A DNA stretch of 64,000 nt from Angiostrongylus vasorum (GCA_018806985.1 JADANN010000099.1:434001-498000), one strand, 5' to 3'; positions 23,501 through 33,284 are shown, numbered from the stretch's first letter. Made by a program: numbers and translations. The notes: generated from the letters alone by a model not told the origin.

Positions 23501-26500
23501 CGTCCGATTCCTCCACTTACATAGTTACTCACTTCAATGAGTGGTTGAGCCGACTTTATAACTAGTATGAGCCTCAACACACCTTCCATTCGTTTCTTTC
23601 TCGTGCAATCGTTGTATCACGGTGGCTGCCTGCTCCGAATATGATGACATCAGCGAGGCGCACTCCGTCAACCAAAAACCCTATCCGTCATTGAATGCAA
23701 ATGTTGATGTGCTGTGAAAAAGTAAACCCATAGTGTAGAAGGCCCTCCAAGAAAACGATTACATCCTCTTGGCGCATATTGCTCCGCTCTTTCGTCTACC
23801 TGTTATCTGTTCTTCTTATTACGTGACCTGCTCATCCAGTTTTGCCATCGTTGCATAATCCTCTTGATTTCGAACTGACCTGTGCATTCCTGCTAGGCGT
23901 TTCGTATTGGTTGAATCCCAGATGACATTTCTTTCAAGCATTTTCCAAGTGATTTTCAGCATCCCTGATGTGGTTGAAGTATCAGCCCGTGTCTCTGCTG
24001 CGTAACAGAGCGCTGGGAGGATTGTGGAGACGAAAAGGTGAGCGCGGAGTTTTGCGTCAGTTAGTTGGTCTGCGGTTTTTTTCGCAAGATCCAAATGAGG
24101 CCCACGTTGTTCTCCCTCTTCTGTCAAATTCCTCCTTCGTTTTGTTTGTCATGTTCACTGAACAACTGACGTACGCGCACGAGGTGGTCGTAGGTATTAG
24201 AGAACCAGCAAGTTCGATTCCTCCACCTCAGTACCACAAGTTTTCACGAATCAGATTCCTTTCCGGTTTATAGATCCTTCCCTACTCCTCGTTAAGTTCT
24301 TGAACGTTGTTTCTGCTTCACTGATACTTCACGAAAAAGACAGTGATGTTGTCACCAAAATGAAAATTTACTACGGCTTTTGCATCGAAGCTTATAACAA
24401 CTTTGGGATAGTGTCGCCTTGTCTCTACCTTTCCCTCATGATAAACGGTGAACGGAAAAGGCTTATTTTTGTGCTGCGGTTAATAGTAGTGGAGCTCTCA
24501 TTATAAAGCAAGTCCACTTCTTACTCACAGAACGCTGATAGGATTGCATTCAGTTCGACGCCGTCAAACAATTTTTCATAGTCCACAAAAGCTAGACGGA
24601 GAGGCAGCTGACATTCCAGACATAGTTGTGTGTCTCCTAGACAAGGTTTGGAAGGGTTTCACACGGCAGGATCCCTGTCGGGATCCTGTTTACTGAACTG
24701 GTTGCATCTTCTTTGATTTTTCACAACAGTGTATTCCCCGTTATTCTTTTGAAGGTAACAACTCACAAGGGCTGCGAGAAGTACGCATAGATCACAGCAT
24801 CCACCACAAAGAAAATCGGCTGCCACATCATTGGGACCTAGAGCTCTGCCTCTTCGCTCTTGCCACCGCAAGTCGAACTTTTGAGAGAACACTGCGTTAG
24901 TCTTCACCGGCGGGGATTTGGAGATTTGGGACGGAAGGAGTACAACACAAGAAAATGGTATTAAACTTTTCTGCTATTAACCGTATATCATGACGAGAGA
25001 TATGAGTAATCCCACCTTTGTTGATCTGTAGCAATATCGATGCACAACCGAACATTTGAATTGCACAGGTTTCGATCGCACTTGTGAAGACTAGTTCTTC
25101 ATTTCAGCCGTACTCTCAATGTCTTTTTCACCGCCAGTTTAAGTCTTTCCACGAAGATCCTCTTCAATTGACATTTATTACCAACCATGCTAGGTGCTTC
25201 ATGTTTAAATTTTTTCTCCTGTCAAGCAACTCTTTGGTGGTAATGGAGGTTCTATTTAAAATTCTTATTTAAGGAGCTGATGCAACAACGCCAAAAGGTT
25301 TGAGTCCTTGAGCAAAGAGCTTGTAGTTGGAGTGTTGTCTAGCCTGTTCGTTATATCAGGAGTTTCGTTGACAATATTTGAGCTACACACTTTTTGCCAT
25401 ACATGACTTGTCCTCTTCTTTTCGCGGACGACAAGAGTTCTAGCCAATGCCTGAATTCAATTTGCAATGATCAGATCCAGCGCTGAGTGGTTACACAACG
25501 GAAGTTTCAGAAAGACGCACCTTCCCATAAATCTCGGTATGAGTTATACCGCTGGAAGATTTTCTGGTTCGGAGGTCATTTTCTGTTTTCTTGATTAATG
25601 GATTTCCGTGGAAGAGACATGCTGCTGGCACAAGTCCAGCAAAACGGTTTCGGTTCGTACTTCGATATCCCATTCCAATTTCTCCTGTCTTGTCTTCATT
25701 TGCTGGCCATCATAATTTAGCATGGAAGGACAAAGAATTTAAAGAAAAAGTCTTTGTTTCGGATTACTTCTTCCAAATAATTATAGAACATATCCAATTC
25801 CTTGTTAGCTATAGGGTTGCAGACGACGATATTGAGCATCTTTTGACATGGAAGTTGGAGGCGAAAATTAGCCCGACGAAATGACAGGACATCGTATGAG
25901 ACGATATGATGGGGTAGCAGTTTACTGTAGAAGAAGCTAATGCCTCCGACATTTCCTCACGGAAATTTCCTTCCACGAATGACGAGGATCCTGCAATCTG
26001 ATTGGAAGTTGCATCCAATTTTAGGGGATCAGCCTCCTATAGAAGAGAATAAAGAAAGCGTCTGAGAAGACTGTCTTGGCGTTATTATGTTTGAGAAACA
26101 ATAACTATCCCACGTTGCGTATTGTGGGCGTACTCGTTTAGCCCGCTTCCAATGACTGTTCCTCAACCCGAAATGTGATCTCCTGTTATCGCACAACGTC
26201 ATAGTTGAGTCCGCATAGTTCGTGAAGTGTTGAGGCTAGCTTATTGCCACCTGAGCACTCATGTTTCCCTGAAGTCCAGGACCAGTTAGAAGGCAGTGAG
26301 ATGTATTTTAGATCATCTATTTTCAAATCTGCTGAGGTAAAATTATTCGTCTTGAACTTAAAAAAACTTATGCTCTAATTAAGACAACGGAGTTAAACCC
26401 AGACTGTCCTAGAAATCCTTGAAAAGTGGCAAAATGAATTCAAAACGTGGAAGTGACCACAAAAAAAAACTTCGCTAGCACCTTGACCACTTCTTGGATT

Positions 26501-29500
26501 CTCTCCAGCCATGATTTGATCCATGGAAGTGACCAATTTGTTGTATGCAGCATACGGTCCGTACGAAAGGTAATCGAGATGTACAGACCAAACATTCGCG
26601 AAATACCACGAGTCGACCAAAATTCTTACACCAATTCCTCTGCTGGTGTTTGCGTAGGACTGTGAGTGAATCTAAATTATGTTAACAAATGATATCTTTA
26701 AGAATACATTAGTCCCTTAAGTTTTTCGAGGTATGCTGATCCATTGAAGGAGGATTACAGAGCGCGCTGCTTTCACCATACCTCGTGCTTAGTGATGATC
26801 GCGACGTCTGGCGAGTCTTTGTTTTGATGACAAATGCCTGTCCACTCATCACCTAGTAAGGCAGTAAGGTTGTTTAGTGCGTTGATACTCACGACTTCCT
26901 AAATAGAGCTGTTTGACATAATATTTTACTGGAATCCTATCAAGAAGCAGAGAAGCATATTTTTATTTCATGCAAGGATTAACAACTTAAAACCCGCTCC
27001 ATGTGGGAGCTCGCTAAAATCTGAATTTATGCTTTGGTTTTTTATTCACAGGCTTAACTTCATGACTGTAGTCAGTAGTTTCGCTGAATACTGCACCAGC
27101 TCAGAACACGTGGTCTGAAAAACAAACAAGAACTTACCCCGTCTGGTAGAATAGTGCTCAGAAGCGATATAGGAAAATTTATTTATGCGCTAAACCGATG
27201 AGAGCGGTGCCTTCATTACGGCGAGGTAATATTGTTCTGTAGATTGAGAAGAGGCTAAACAATCATACCACATGTAGTGGGTTGTTGATCTGTTGTTTAC
27301 TTATTTGTCGTTTAACAATGTCAACAGATCTGCTTCACGGAAGCATCTGCAGTCGTAGTCTCTAGCCGATGGTTATGGGCAGTCAACCCGCATTTTCTTC
27401 GAGAGGGAGGTAGATCTGATGCACGAACTTATCTCTGATGTGCCGGATCGATACGTACATTCTGCATATACGCAACCATATTAATACGTGTATACCTTGT
27501 TGGGCAAATCTATGCATTTGCAATCCTACAAGTAGGTTTGGTGAAGAGTCTTCATCAATATGCTGAGAAGTGCACTGAAGAAGGGATGGTACTTCTGGTC
27601 GCCTTCAACAAATATGCTTCGCTCCAAAAACACGGCACTTGCGAAGCGTGGCTATCTGTCGGCAAAAAAAATGAAACAAAAAGTCTCATTTCCCCGATTC
27701 CAAACAAAAGATCACGCGCTACGGCTGTTCTAAGTAGGAAAAAGACTGAAGGGCTGCTAAAATGTCAACTCCATCGTGGGTTTCTGAGAGCATAAGGGCC
27801 ATAGCTTGCAATTACAATACTTTGGTACAACAAATGAAATTTCTCGTTGAGAATCTGATGGTCCAAATTGAGAGGGACAAATAGGTGGACGGGCTACAGG
27901 TAGACTACAAGACAAATTCTATTAAATGCGATTTATAACATCGTAGATGAAATGTTCCATGAAATATGTAATAGCAGAGAAGCCGGTAGAGGGAAGCAGC
28001 TGCAAAGGGTTAACAAAACAAGAAGATAAAACTCGAACTGCTGTGGACTTGAAATATCGTGGCTCTGATGAAGACGAAACCCAGATGCCAACCATAATAA
28101 AAAATTTGTAGCATCCTCATGTGAAGTCATCAATGAAGCATGAAGGAGAAACCGGTAGAGTTGGTGTCTTCGTCAATGCGAGCTAGTACCATGAAAACGG
28201 TTTCATTGGGAGAATGCCGAACGTAATCGGACGTTCGTTGGTGAAACGGTGTGTACTCACATCCATATTGGCAATTAGAATCACGTCGCAAGCTCGTATC
28301 ATTATAAGCAGATTTCCACATTCCCAACGACATTATCATCCCAGCAACGAGGCTTTATCGCGAGAGATTAGCTTTAAGTTAAAATAAAGAGCTGAGGTAC
28401 TAGTTATGAAATATTTTCTGAACTTCTTTTTTTCTATAACTGGCAATTTTGCATAACGGAATTAAAGTTATATCTAGGTTGAGTAACATATCATATGCTC
28501 GGAAAATGATGTAATGTCCAATATGAATTTCTGAATCCTGACAAAATTGTCGAAATCGGTCAATTGTTAGGAAGTCGATGTATGGTACCAAAAAACTGGG
28601 TGCACATCAAGTTTTCTGTTGCGCGTGGTGTCCATTGATCTCAACATATGCAGTACTTTGTGTCTCAGAAATGACTGCACCCTTTAACTGTTCCGTCTCG
28701 ACAACTCGGTTTTTCTACGTGTTTTTTCTTCATTTCTAAGCTTTTTGTGCTCTAAGCATAGTCTGTGTTCTTTCATCCATGCAGACTTTTGCAGTGTTTA
28801 TCTTGGGAATGACGAAAAACACGCTCGCCGTCTGACTGCTATTCTATCGGTTTTTCGTAGACGAACCCCATGTTGAATATGCTTTCATTTCCCTATACCT
28901 GTTTTTTCCACCCATGTTTGAGCATAATATCATCTTGAACCTATAGTTCTTTAAATGATCGTGGATTCTGGGTGCTTGCACCGCAATGTTTCAGTATGCT
29001 CCTCAAAAGCTATAGTCCCCCTTGAAAGCAGATAAATATTTCAGTATCCACTTTGCCAGCAGTAGTCCCACGAGCGGACGGCGATACTGGCTCGAATGTA
29101 GTTCGCAAATTATAACATGTTGAGGACACTTTTTTATAGTCTTTCTGAGCCGACGTGTTTTACAACATTCCCGGTGGATGACGGTGGATGAACTGGAAAT
29201 TGAAGACGAAATGTATGATTGAAAAACCCTGTGCGAAAGAATTAAACAACAGAAAAAAGCGCGCTGAAATCTGTTCGCCTTCTCCTATGTCAGTGCAGTG
29301 CATGCAGTCGCATCAAATCAAGAAGGTAGATGGGTGCAAGTAACACTGAGCGCACTCAACCACAATGATGCTGAGATACTGCCAAAACTCTGGACTGCCG
29401 GTGCATGCTGTGGAGAAAGAACACGTTATTACGCTTTCCAGGGGCTAACGCGTTCACCACCACACGTTCACCACCACACCATGCGAGTGTTTCGTTTCGC

Positions 29501-30460
29501 CCTTCTCTCAGCTAGTTCTTCTGTGATTGAGTCACACATAATACTCTGCCATGAAAAATTGTATTAGGCAGTAAATAAAAAGTTAACATTGTGACGGAGC
29601 CCACCATTTTGATCCTATTTATCCCGTCTACATTTTTGTTGGTTAATTTTTGTTGCACTCATTTTCATCTACATTCCTTTATTTCAACGATATCTAATGT
29701 TGTCTTTAGTCGTCCCTACATTAGAAGCGTCAGTGGACAAGTTCGAATGACCATCACCGAAGCTCTTGTTAGGAGCCAACTACAACACTCATGCTTATAT
29801 CAATGATCAATGGTTGCTACATAGAAGGAACAAAGAAGGATTCAGAGCGCTAACCAACGATGGTCATGAATGAATACCCTAAACTAGCTTTATTTGCGAG
29901 TTCCAAGGAAAAGGTGGAATCATGGTCTCTACTATATCACATGAAGTTGGATTCATGGGAGGAACAGTATAGTTTTAATACGCTACAATAGCAGATGTCC
30001 TGCGTTGAACGCTTCGTGTTTCGCCATACCAGCACATAGAAAACTCGATGGCAAATTCTGCTTTGCTTAGCATCAAGGCCTGTGCCCTTTTCGACTAAAT
30101 ATGTACAGATCTCAGCAAGAATTCTTGACGGAAATAAAACAGCTCCATTAGGGAGAATCGAAGAAACATACCCCCCACCTCCCCCACGATTCTTTCCATT
30201 ATTTTATTTTTTGGTAACCGTTTTTGTTATGCAGCGTTTGTTTCTTTTGATAAGATCTTTTTGATGAAAGAAAAGTTTTATACCTGCAAGGCGACGATAT
30301 CTGGGTTAATAAGGGCAATATGTTTCGCAATTTTCTGAAGACCGTTGTTAACGTTCGCTCCAGATATCCAGAGATTGAATGTCATGACGCGTAGAACTCC
30401 GTTAACAGAACTAATAAATATGCACAAGAGTAAGGTAGCTACAGCAGTTCTATGGTCCAT
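20384..30460 (-). CDS. Secreted EEP-fold metal-dependent hydrolase, nine-exon gene model
   Basis: Spliced model on the minus strand: exons 30460-30284, 29001-28982 (tentative), 28352-28261, 27254-27196, 26659-26482, 22609-22474, 22238-22129, 20979-20886 and 20501-20384. The phases at all junctions agree and give about 327 residues, the usual size for this family. Residues 1-21 form a signal peptide, so the protein is probably secreted. Visible motifs in order: TFNLW (Asn29), DIVALQ followed by Glu60 if the micro-exon is right, VHLDY then GPYAA (143-153), GDFN (206-209), DRIDF (280-284) and YPSDHF (310-315). These are the metal-binding and catalytic blocks of the endonuclease/exonuclease/phosphatase superfamily. 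The motif spacing resembles single-domain EEP hydrolases of the sphingomyelinase/exonuclease III-like type. The substrate cannot be told from sequence and could be nucleic acid, phospholipid or another phosphodiester. The introns are large and full of repeats. No in-frame stop or lost motif was seen, so it is likely functional. Confidence 0.8.
20886..20979 (-). CDS. EEP hydrolase exon 8 (DRIDF motif)
   Basis: This 94-base exon lies between TTACAG and GG|GTGAGT, phase 1 in and phase 2 out. It encodes YTWST, then PEPQDRIDFIFYQ. DRIDF is the conserved strand with the catalytic Asp. The next exon supplies the third base of the Gly codon. Confidence 0.87.
21086..21124 (-). ncRNA. Hammerhead-like motif in EEP intron
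   Basis: Minus strand: ATT, CTGAGGA, A, GGC(AAGTCA)GCC, GAAACGTTAT. Core, three-pair stem II and GAAAC are intact. It is in the sense orientation of the EEP gene, between exons 7 and 8. Stem I is weak. Confidence 0.5.
21188..21345 (-). mobile_element. Family D short element in EEP intron
   Basis: ACCACAATGATGCTAAGATA, AACTCCGAACCGCAGGTGTC and CTAACGCGTTCGCCACCACA. It is tail-truncated and lies between EEP exons 7 and 8. Confidence 0.6.
22129..22238 (-). CDS. EEP hydrolase exon 7
   Basis: This 110-base exon lies between a CTTTCAG acceptor and a CG|GTCAGT donor, phase 2 in and phase 1 out. It encodes HGGWSVEWPATKIMSDLGF followed by TDSFREVHPN and DADLG. The WP..K.M.D.GF.DS.R..HP pattern is the conserved helix after the GDFN strand in this subgroup. 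Confidence 0.85.
22474..22609 (-). CDS. EEP hydrolase exon 6 (GDFN motif)
   Basis: This 136-base exon lies between TTTTAAG and A|GTGAGA, phase 1 in and phase 2 out. It encodes a Lys-rich helix, then YVPVIVAGDFNSPSHLDW. GDFNSPSHLDW is the most diagnostic motif of the fold; Asp207 and Asn209 are active-site residues. The intron before it is about 3.9 kb and holds an RTE relic, a tRNA-headed short repeat and a hammerhead-like motif. Confidence 0.88.
22942..22982 (-). ncRNA. Hammerhead-like motif in EEP intron
   Basis: Minus strand: AGCT, CTGAAGA, A, GACGAAGAAGTT, GAAACGCTAGCC. Core and GAAA are intact; stem II has lost pairs. It is in the sense orientation of the host gene, within the intron between exons 5 and 6. 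Confidence 0.45.
23112..23400 (+). mobile_element. SINE A in EEP intron, antisense
   Basis: The A box GTGTAGCGCAGTGGTTAG is intact; the B-box region is diverged. Body CACTGGCTTGGTACATCGGC. It sits antisense to the EEP gene between exons 5 and 6. Confidence 0.65.
23560..24660 (-). pseudogene. RTE-type retrotransposon relic in EEP intron
   Basis: Minus-strand translation gives RT palm A (LRLAFVDYEKLFDGVELNAI, about 24605-24545) and the region before YLGR. VNMTNKTKEEFDRRG follows (about 24155-24110), then LRAHLFVSTILPALCYAAET (24040-23985). These are consecutive blocks of an RTE-type polymerase of the same subfamily as the relic at 3.0-4.0 kb. Frameshifts and stops are frequent. It sits in the same orientation as the host gene, inside the intron between exons 5 and 6. 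Confidence 0.7.
24920..26480. other. Intron sequence of the EEP gene, nothing further
   Basis: Lies between exons 5 and 6 upstream of the RTE relic. Short frames on both strands without motifs. Confidence 0.5.
26482..26659 (-). CDS. EEP hydrolase exon 5 (HLDY motif)
   Basis: This 178-base exon runs from a TCACTCACAG acceptor to an AAG|GTGCTA donor, entered in phase 0 and left in phase 1. It carries SYANTSRGIGVRI, then VWSVHLDYLSYGPYAAYNK. The HLDY and GPYAA blocks are hallmarks of this EEP subgroup. It is unmistakably coding: other frames are broken and the splice sites fall at the edge of the similarity. Confidence 0.85.
27196..27254 (-). CDS. EEP hydrolase exon 4
   Basis: This is a 59-base exon between a GTTTAG acceptor and a GTTTAG donor, entered in phase 1 and left in phase 0. 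It reads SSQSTEQYYLAVMKAPLSS. YLAVMKAPL occupies the place of the family's hydrophobic strand (usually written as xAILTRHPI) before the SYANTSRGIG strand of exon 5. The donor is non-consensus, but the phases match both neighbours. Confidence 0.5.
28060..28090 (+). ncRNA. Hammerhead-like motif with collapsed stem II
   Basis: GGCT, CTGATGA (28065-28071), AGAC, GAAACCCAG. Both core strands are perfect, but only four bases remain between them, so stem II is absent. It looks like a deletion derivative, and is antisense to the EEP gene. Confidence 0.4.
28261..28352 (-). CDS. EEP hydrolase exon 3
   Basis: This exon is 92 bases, entered in phase 2 after a weak ATAAAG acceptor, and ends in phase 1 at a strong T|GTGAGT donor. 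It encodes LVAGMIMSLGMWKSAYND and a Cys-containing tail. The LG-x-W element about fifteen residues after the catalytic Glu is where this family carries its LG-x-x-W element. Confidence 0.6.
28982..29001 (-). CDS. EEP hydrolase exon 2, tentative 20-base micro-exon
   Basis: Exon 1 ends in phase 0 after ...VALQ and exon 3 must be entered from phase 2, so an exon that begins with Glu and ends in phase 2 is needed. These 20 bases read EHTETL plus two bases of an Arg codon. They lie between a TTTTGAG acceptor and a GTGCAA donor and meet every requirement, giving ALQEHTETL then R-LVAGM. The spacing from Glu to the LG-W motif also fits the family. Both splice sites are weak, and an alternative near 28490-28545 begins with Asp instead of Glu. 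Confidence 0.35.
29363..29600 (-). mobile_element. Family D short element in EEP intron
   Basis: ACCACAATGATGCTGAGATA, then GGCTAACGCGTTCACCACCA with a small internal duplication (CACGTTCACCACCACAC), and TTAGGCAGTAAATAAAAAGT. It lies between EEP exons 1 and 2. Confidence 0.6.
30284..30460 (-). CDS. EEP hydrolase exon 1 (signal peptide, first catalytic motif)
   Basis: This exon codes for 59 residues from ATG at 30460-30458 to CAG, then a GTATAA donor (phase 0). Residues 1-21 have a charged start, a hydrophobic core (VATLLLCIFIS) and a small-residue end (SSVNG), a typical signal peptide. VLRVMTFNLW follows, which is the first EEP strand with the conserved Asn. The exon ends in DPDIVALQ-type sequence (here NPDIVALQ), just before the catalytic Glu expected at the start of the next exon. 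The same exon occurs in the paralogue at 5102-4929 with an identical boundary. Confidence 0.85.
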
Positions 30461-30463
30461 TTC

Positions 30464-30477
30464 CTGAAAGAAGAAAT
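30464..30477 (-). promoter_or_regulatory. Probable spliced-leader (trans-splice) acceptor
   Basis: Read on the minus strand, the pyrimidine tract TTTCTTCTTTCAG ends three bases (GAA) before the ATG of the EEP gene. In nematodes such a site immediately before the start codon normally accepts a spliced leader. A short 5'-UTR intron is the alternative. Confidence 0.55.
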
Positions 30478-30707
30478 ATGTCAGCCGATGTTATGCTGGA
30501 AAGAACAGTGGGCAGAACGAAGTCAAGTTAAGCCAAAAGAAATGGCATGATAGGAAAAGAAACGACGAAAATGATCCACTCCAGGTCTTTGATGTATTGA
30601 AGCTTTTCTACAAGTTCAAATGAATCTTCTTAAACCTCGGTATAAATAATCAATGCGCCTTGTTTCATTGACATGCTAACACGAGATTGCCTGCAATATT
30701 TATTTGG

Positions 30708-31079
30708 CTCCTCCCAACGCTTTACCGCCTCATCGTGGCTGGGAGGTGTTCCTGGGTGTCGGACTCCGATGTACAGAGGTGGGATTCGTCCTCCCGGTAG
30801 GGTCTCCACAGCTGAGAAGGAGCCCGGCGTTTAGACCAGGAATCGTAGCTAAGAGTAAAGCAATACCAGGATCCACCACCGTCCTGGTATCAAAAAAAAA
30901 TCTCCTTATGATCCACAAGGGCTGCGTCTGCCTGTGGTGGTGATGACCTAGGGCAGACGTTGGCCAGGCTGACCTCAGGATTCCAGGGAACCACAATGGC
31001 TTAACCAGCAAATCTCTGAAAGATGGTGATTATGCTGGGGCCCGCACAACTAGTGAGGACGTGCAGTTCAAGTACCAAG
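30708..31079 (+). mobile_element. Family C short element, full copy with target-site duplication
   Basis: This 372-bp insertion is flanked by perfect copies of TATTTATTTGG (30697-30707 and 31080-31090). It starts CTCCTCCCAACGCTTTACCG and ends AAGTACCAAG. It carries the diagnostic blocks CCGCCTCATCGTGGCTGGGA and GATCCACCACCGTCCTGGTA. There is no coding frame. An 11-bp duplication and a short AAGT-rich end fit mobilisation by a LINE-type, probably RTE, machinery. Confidence 0.8.
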
Positions 31080-31087
31080 TATTTATT

Positions 31088-31125
31088 TGGGTAACGTTTC
31101 GACGTCTTCGTCTTCCTCGGAACCG
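31088..31125 (-). ncRNA. Hammerhead-like motif, GACG/CGTC stem class
   Basis: Minus strand: CCGAGGA (core U changed to C), A, GACG(AAGA)CGTC, GAAACGTTACCC. Stem II is a perfect four-pair helix capped by AAGA. It is the partner of the motif at 31476-31516 in a foldback that has been interrupted by a 372-bp insertion. Confidence 0.5.
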
Positions 31126-31475
31126 AAACAACGTCTTGGAAAGATGACGCCAAATTACTATTTGTAACAGCCTAGTGTTACCTTATCAATGGAGCAAGGT
31201 ACCCTGATCTTTTATACCGAGGTTTAAGAAAAGTCAGTCCTACTCTATGTGCTAACTAAAAATGACACCCGACTTCCGCAGGGTAGAATGTCCGGAAAAA
31301 CAAGTTGTTATCAACGGACAATCACGAGTATCAACAATAACAGCTCTGCATATAAGAGCATCGCTGGATGAGTATGCCTAACTCGAGAGATTCTTCTAAA
31401 GAAGATCTGGCTCGATGCAACGACCAAGAAGCCACATCGAGAAGACGAACGACTGTGGACCATCGAGTCAGATCA

Positions 31476-31516
31476 TCGGCTCTGAGGAAGATGAGGACGT
31501 CGAAACCTTAGCCAAA
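31476..31516 (+). ncRNA. Hammerhead-like motif, GACG/CGTC stem class
   Basis: GGCT, CTGAGGA at 31482-31488, A, GATGAGGACGTC, GAAACCTTAGCC. The core is intact and stem II slightly degraded. The GGCT/AGCC flanks that form stem I are kept, although the ACGT of stem III has become ACCT. Confidence 0.5.
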
Positions 31517-32708
31517 TAGATATTGCTGGCAACCCTCGTGTTAGCTTGTCAGTGAAGAAAAAGTACATTTTCTAGCAGTGTTCATTACGTTATCCATCTG
31601 AATTCTAGGCACAGGACTTCGAGGAGGAAATCTCAAATGATAAAAGTGTTATCAATCAACGGAATGCGAAAATGACTACATGCCCTCATCTATTCATTAA
31701 TTATGCAACTGGTGGTTAGTTTTAAGTGTTAAAAAATAACATGTGACACTTGGTAAAAAAAACAGTAGTGTGATAAATAAAGCTTTTTAAGGTTCCAGTT
31801 CCTTGGATGCTCTCATCTGTTTCAGCTTCCGTGGTTTCTTTAACGTTGCTTAAACAATCTAAATTATCCTATTCAATTTTCTAGATTGCGAGCGAGGTTG
31901 ATGCCTTCAGACGCGATCATAAAAAGAAGCAGACAACATTTACGGAGTGCTGACGTGAGAGAAGTGGCTAGTGGCAGGTGGCGCCGCTTGTGACAACTGT
32001 CTTATCATCCAAGCATCAAAGCGTTGTTCGTGGGTTACTCACGGTTCTTGCACGTATGATGGATGGCGTCTTTATTCTCGGTAGAAATAAAAGGCATCGT
32101 ACAAAAACGCATTGCTCATCCTGTTCTTGATACGGGTGGAAAATCCGAACACAAAGCTCCGGGATTCGGAAGCGCTTGGAAGGAACTGATAAACTTCACT
32201 GATGTCGAATTTCTATCCGTCATTTGTTGGAAAGATTGCATCCAGCAAAGTGGATTTAAGAAGATAAGTAAATCATGATAAAAGTACATCTACTTCCAAA
32301 GAAACTGATTAGATGGAAAACAATGAATGAAAATCATAACGCAAATGGATCTGCGAAATAAAAACTTCCGCTATTAGAGAATGAGCAAAGACCATCATCA
32401 ACAAAACACGAACTGTTTGGTTTGAACTGTGTAATAAGGGTCGTGTCGTATAATAAATTAGTCGCCTAGAGACGATTGCCGGCTGAAAACGGTTATCTAT
32501 TAGAATGAATAATTTGATCTTTAATCACGAATTAATCATTCGAATCAATCGTAAGCGTCATTCACAATTTTTGATTTATTGTCACGGTAACACCAGATTG
32601 TTACAGAACTCTAGTGGGAGGCACGGTGCACCATTCCACTCGATCGAGGAAAAAAGTAGCACCAACGTCTGTGGACTCTCGACTGAGTCGCTCAGACTCT
32701 GATATGGG

Positions 32709-32709
<1 letters not shown>

Positions 32710-32771
<62 letters not shown>
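32710..32771. repeat. (TA)n microsatellite
   Basis: About 31 pure TA units directly abut the left arm of the foldback at 32774. Confidence 0.95.
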
Positions 32772-32775
<4 letters not shown>

Positions 32776-32800
32776 ACAAAAATAACACATACAACATAAC

Positions 32801-32845
32801 GGCAGCTGACGTTTCGGCATTATCGCCTTATTCAGAGCCTGGAAG
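32801..32845 (-). ncRNA. Hammerhead-like motif, one core change
   Basis: On the minus strand: CTGAATA (the G of GA is changed to T), A, GGC(GATAAT)GCC, GAAACGTC, AGCTGCC. Stem II and stem I (GGCT/AGCT) are intact, but the core change would be expected to abolish cleavage. It lies in the left arm of the foldback at 32.8-33.1 kb. Confidence 0.5.
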
Positions 32846-33039
32846 GGTACACCGATATGTAATTTGCTAGGTCAAACGCTTCAACAGCAGAAACAGATTA
32901 TCAGATTAATCAAACAGACCAGTCATTACTACACAAAATAGATCGGACAAACAGATTATTAGATTATAATTATTGTTCAGATTTTCGTCTTTCTGTTTGT
33001 GCTGTTGAAGTGTTTGACCTAGTAAATCACATATCAGTG

Positions 33040-33085
33040 TACCCTTCCAGGCTCTAAGAAAGCTGTCGAAACGCCAGTTACCATT
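33040..33085 (+). ncRNA. Degenerate hammerhead-like motif
   Basis: CTAAGAAAGCTGTCGAAACGCC is the mirror of the motif at 32801-32845, with changes in both the core (CTGA to CTAA) and stem II. It is recognisable only through its position in the right foldback arm. Confidence 0.4.
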
Positions 33086-33201
33086 TTGTTGTATGTGTTA
33101 TTTTTGTAAGAAAGTAAATGTGTACTGAATAACAACCTCGCGATTGCTGAAAGAGATTTATAATCCAATGCCGAGGTTAATAGAAAGTCGACTTTGAGAA
33201 C

Positions 33202-33203
33202 TA

Positions 33204-33246
<43 letters not shown>

Positions 33247-33284
33247 GTATATACACATATACACACAGCGTATATATATGTATA

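Larger units (their letters stand above)
30662..31560. repeat. Foldback element split by a nested insertion
   Basis: The left arm is in two pieces (30662-30707 and 31080-31130) and the right arm is about 31470-31560. The left piece CATGCTAACACGAGATTGCC mirrors GGCAACCCTCGTGTTAGCTTG on the right. The break in the left arm is filled by a family C element between duplicated 11-bp target sites. Confidence 0.65.
32774..33108. repeat. Foldback element (arms 32774-32896 and 32993-33108)
   Basis: The outer edges ACAAAAATAACACATACAAC and GTTGTATGTGTTATTTTTGT are mirror images, and the inner edges are AACAGCAGAAACAG and CTGTTTGTGCTGTT. Each arm holds a hammerhead-like motif pointing outward. The left edge abuts a 62-bp (TA)n tract. 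Confidence 0.75.

Noticed and set aside
27044..27117. Possible exon of the EEP gene between exons 4 and 5
   Set aside because: It has a good acceptor but no usable donor in the right phase and no EEP-like residues; exons 4 and 5 already join in phase.
28490..28545. Alternative EEP exon 2 beginning DSEIHIG
   Set aside because: Phases fit, but it starts with Asp instead of the catalytic Glu, and the length between the Glu position and the LG.W motif is wrong for the family.
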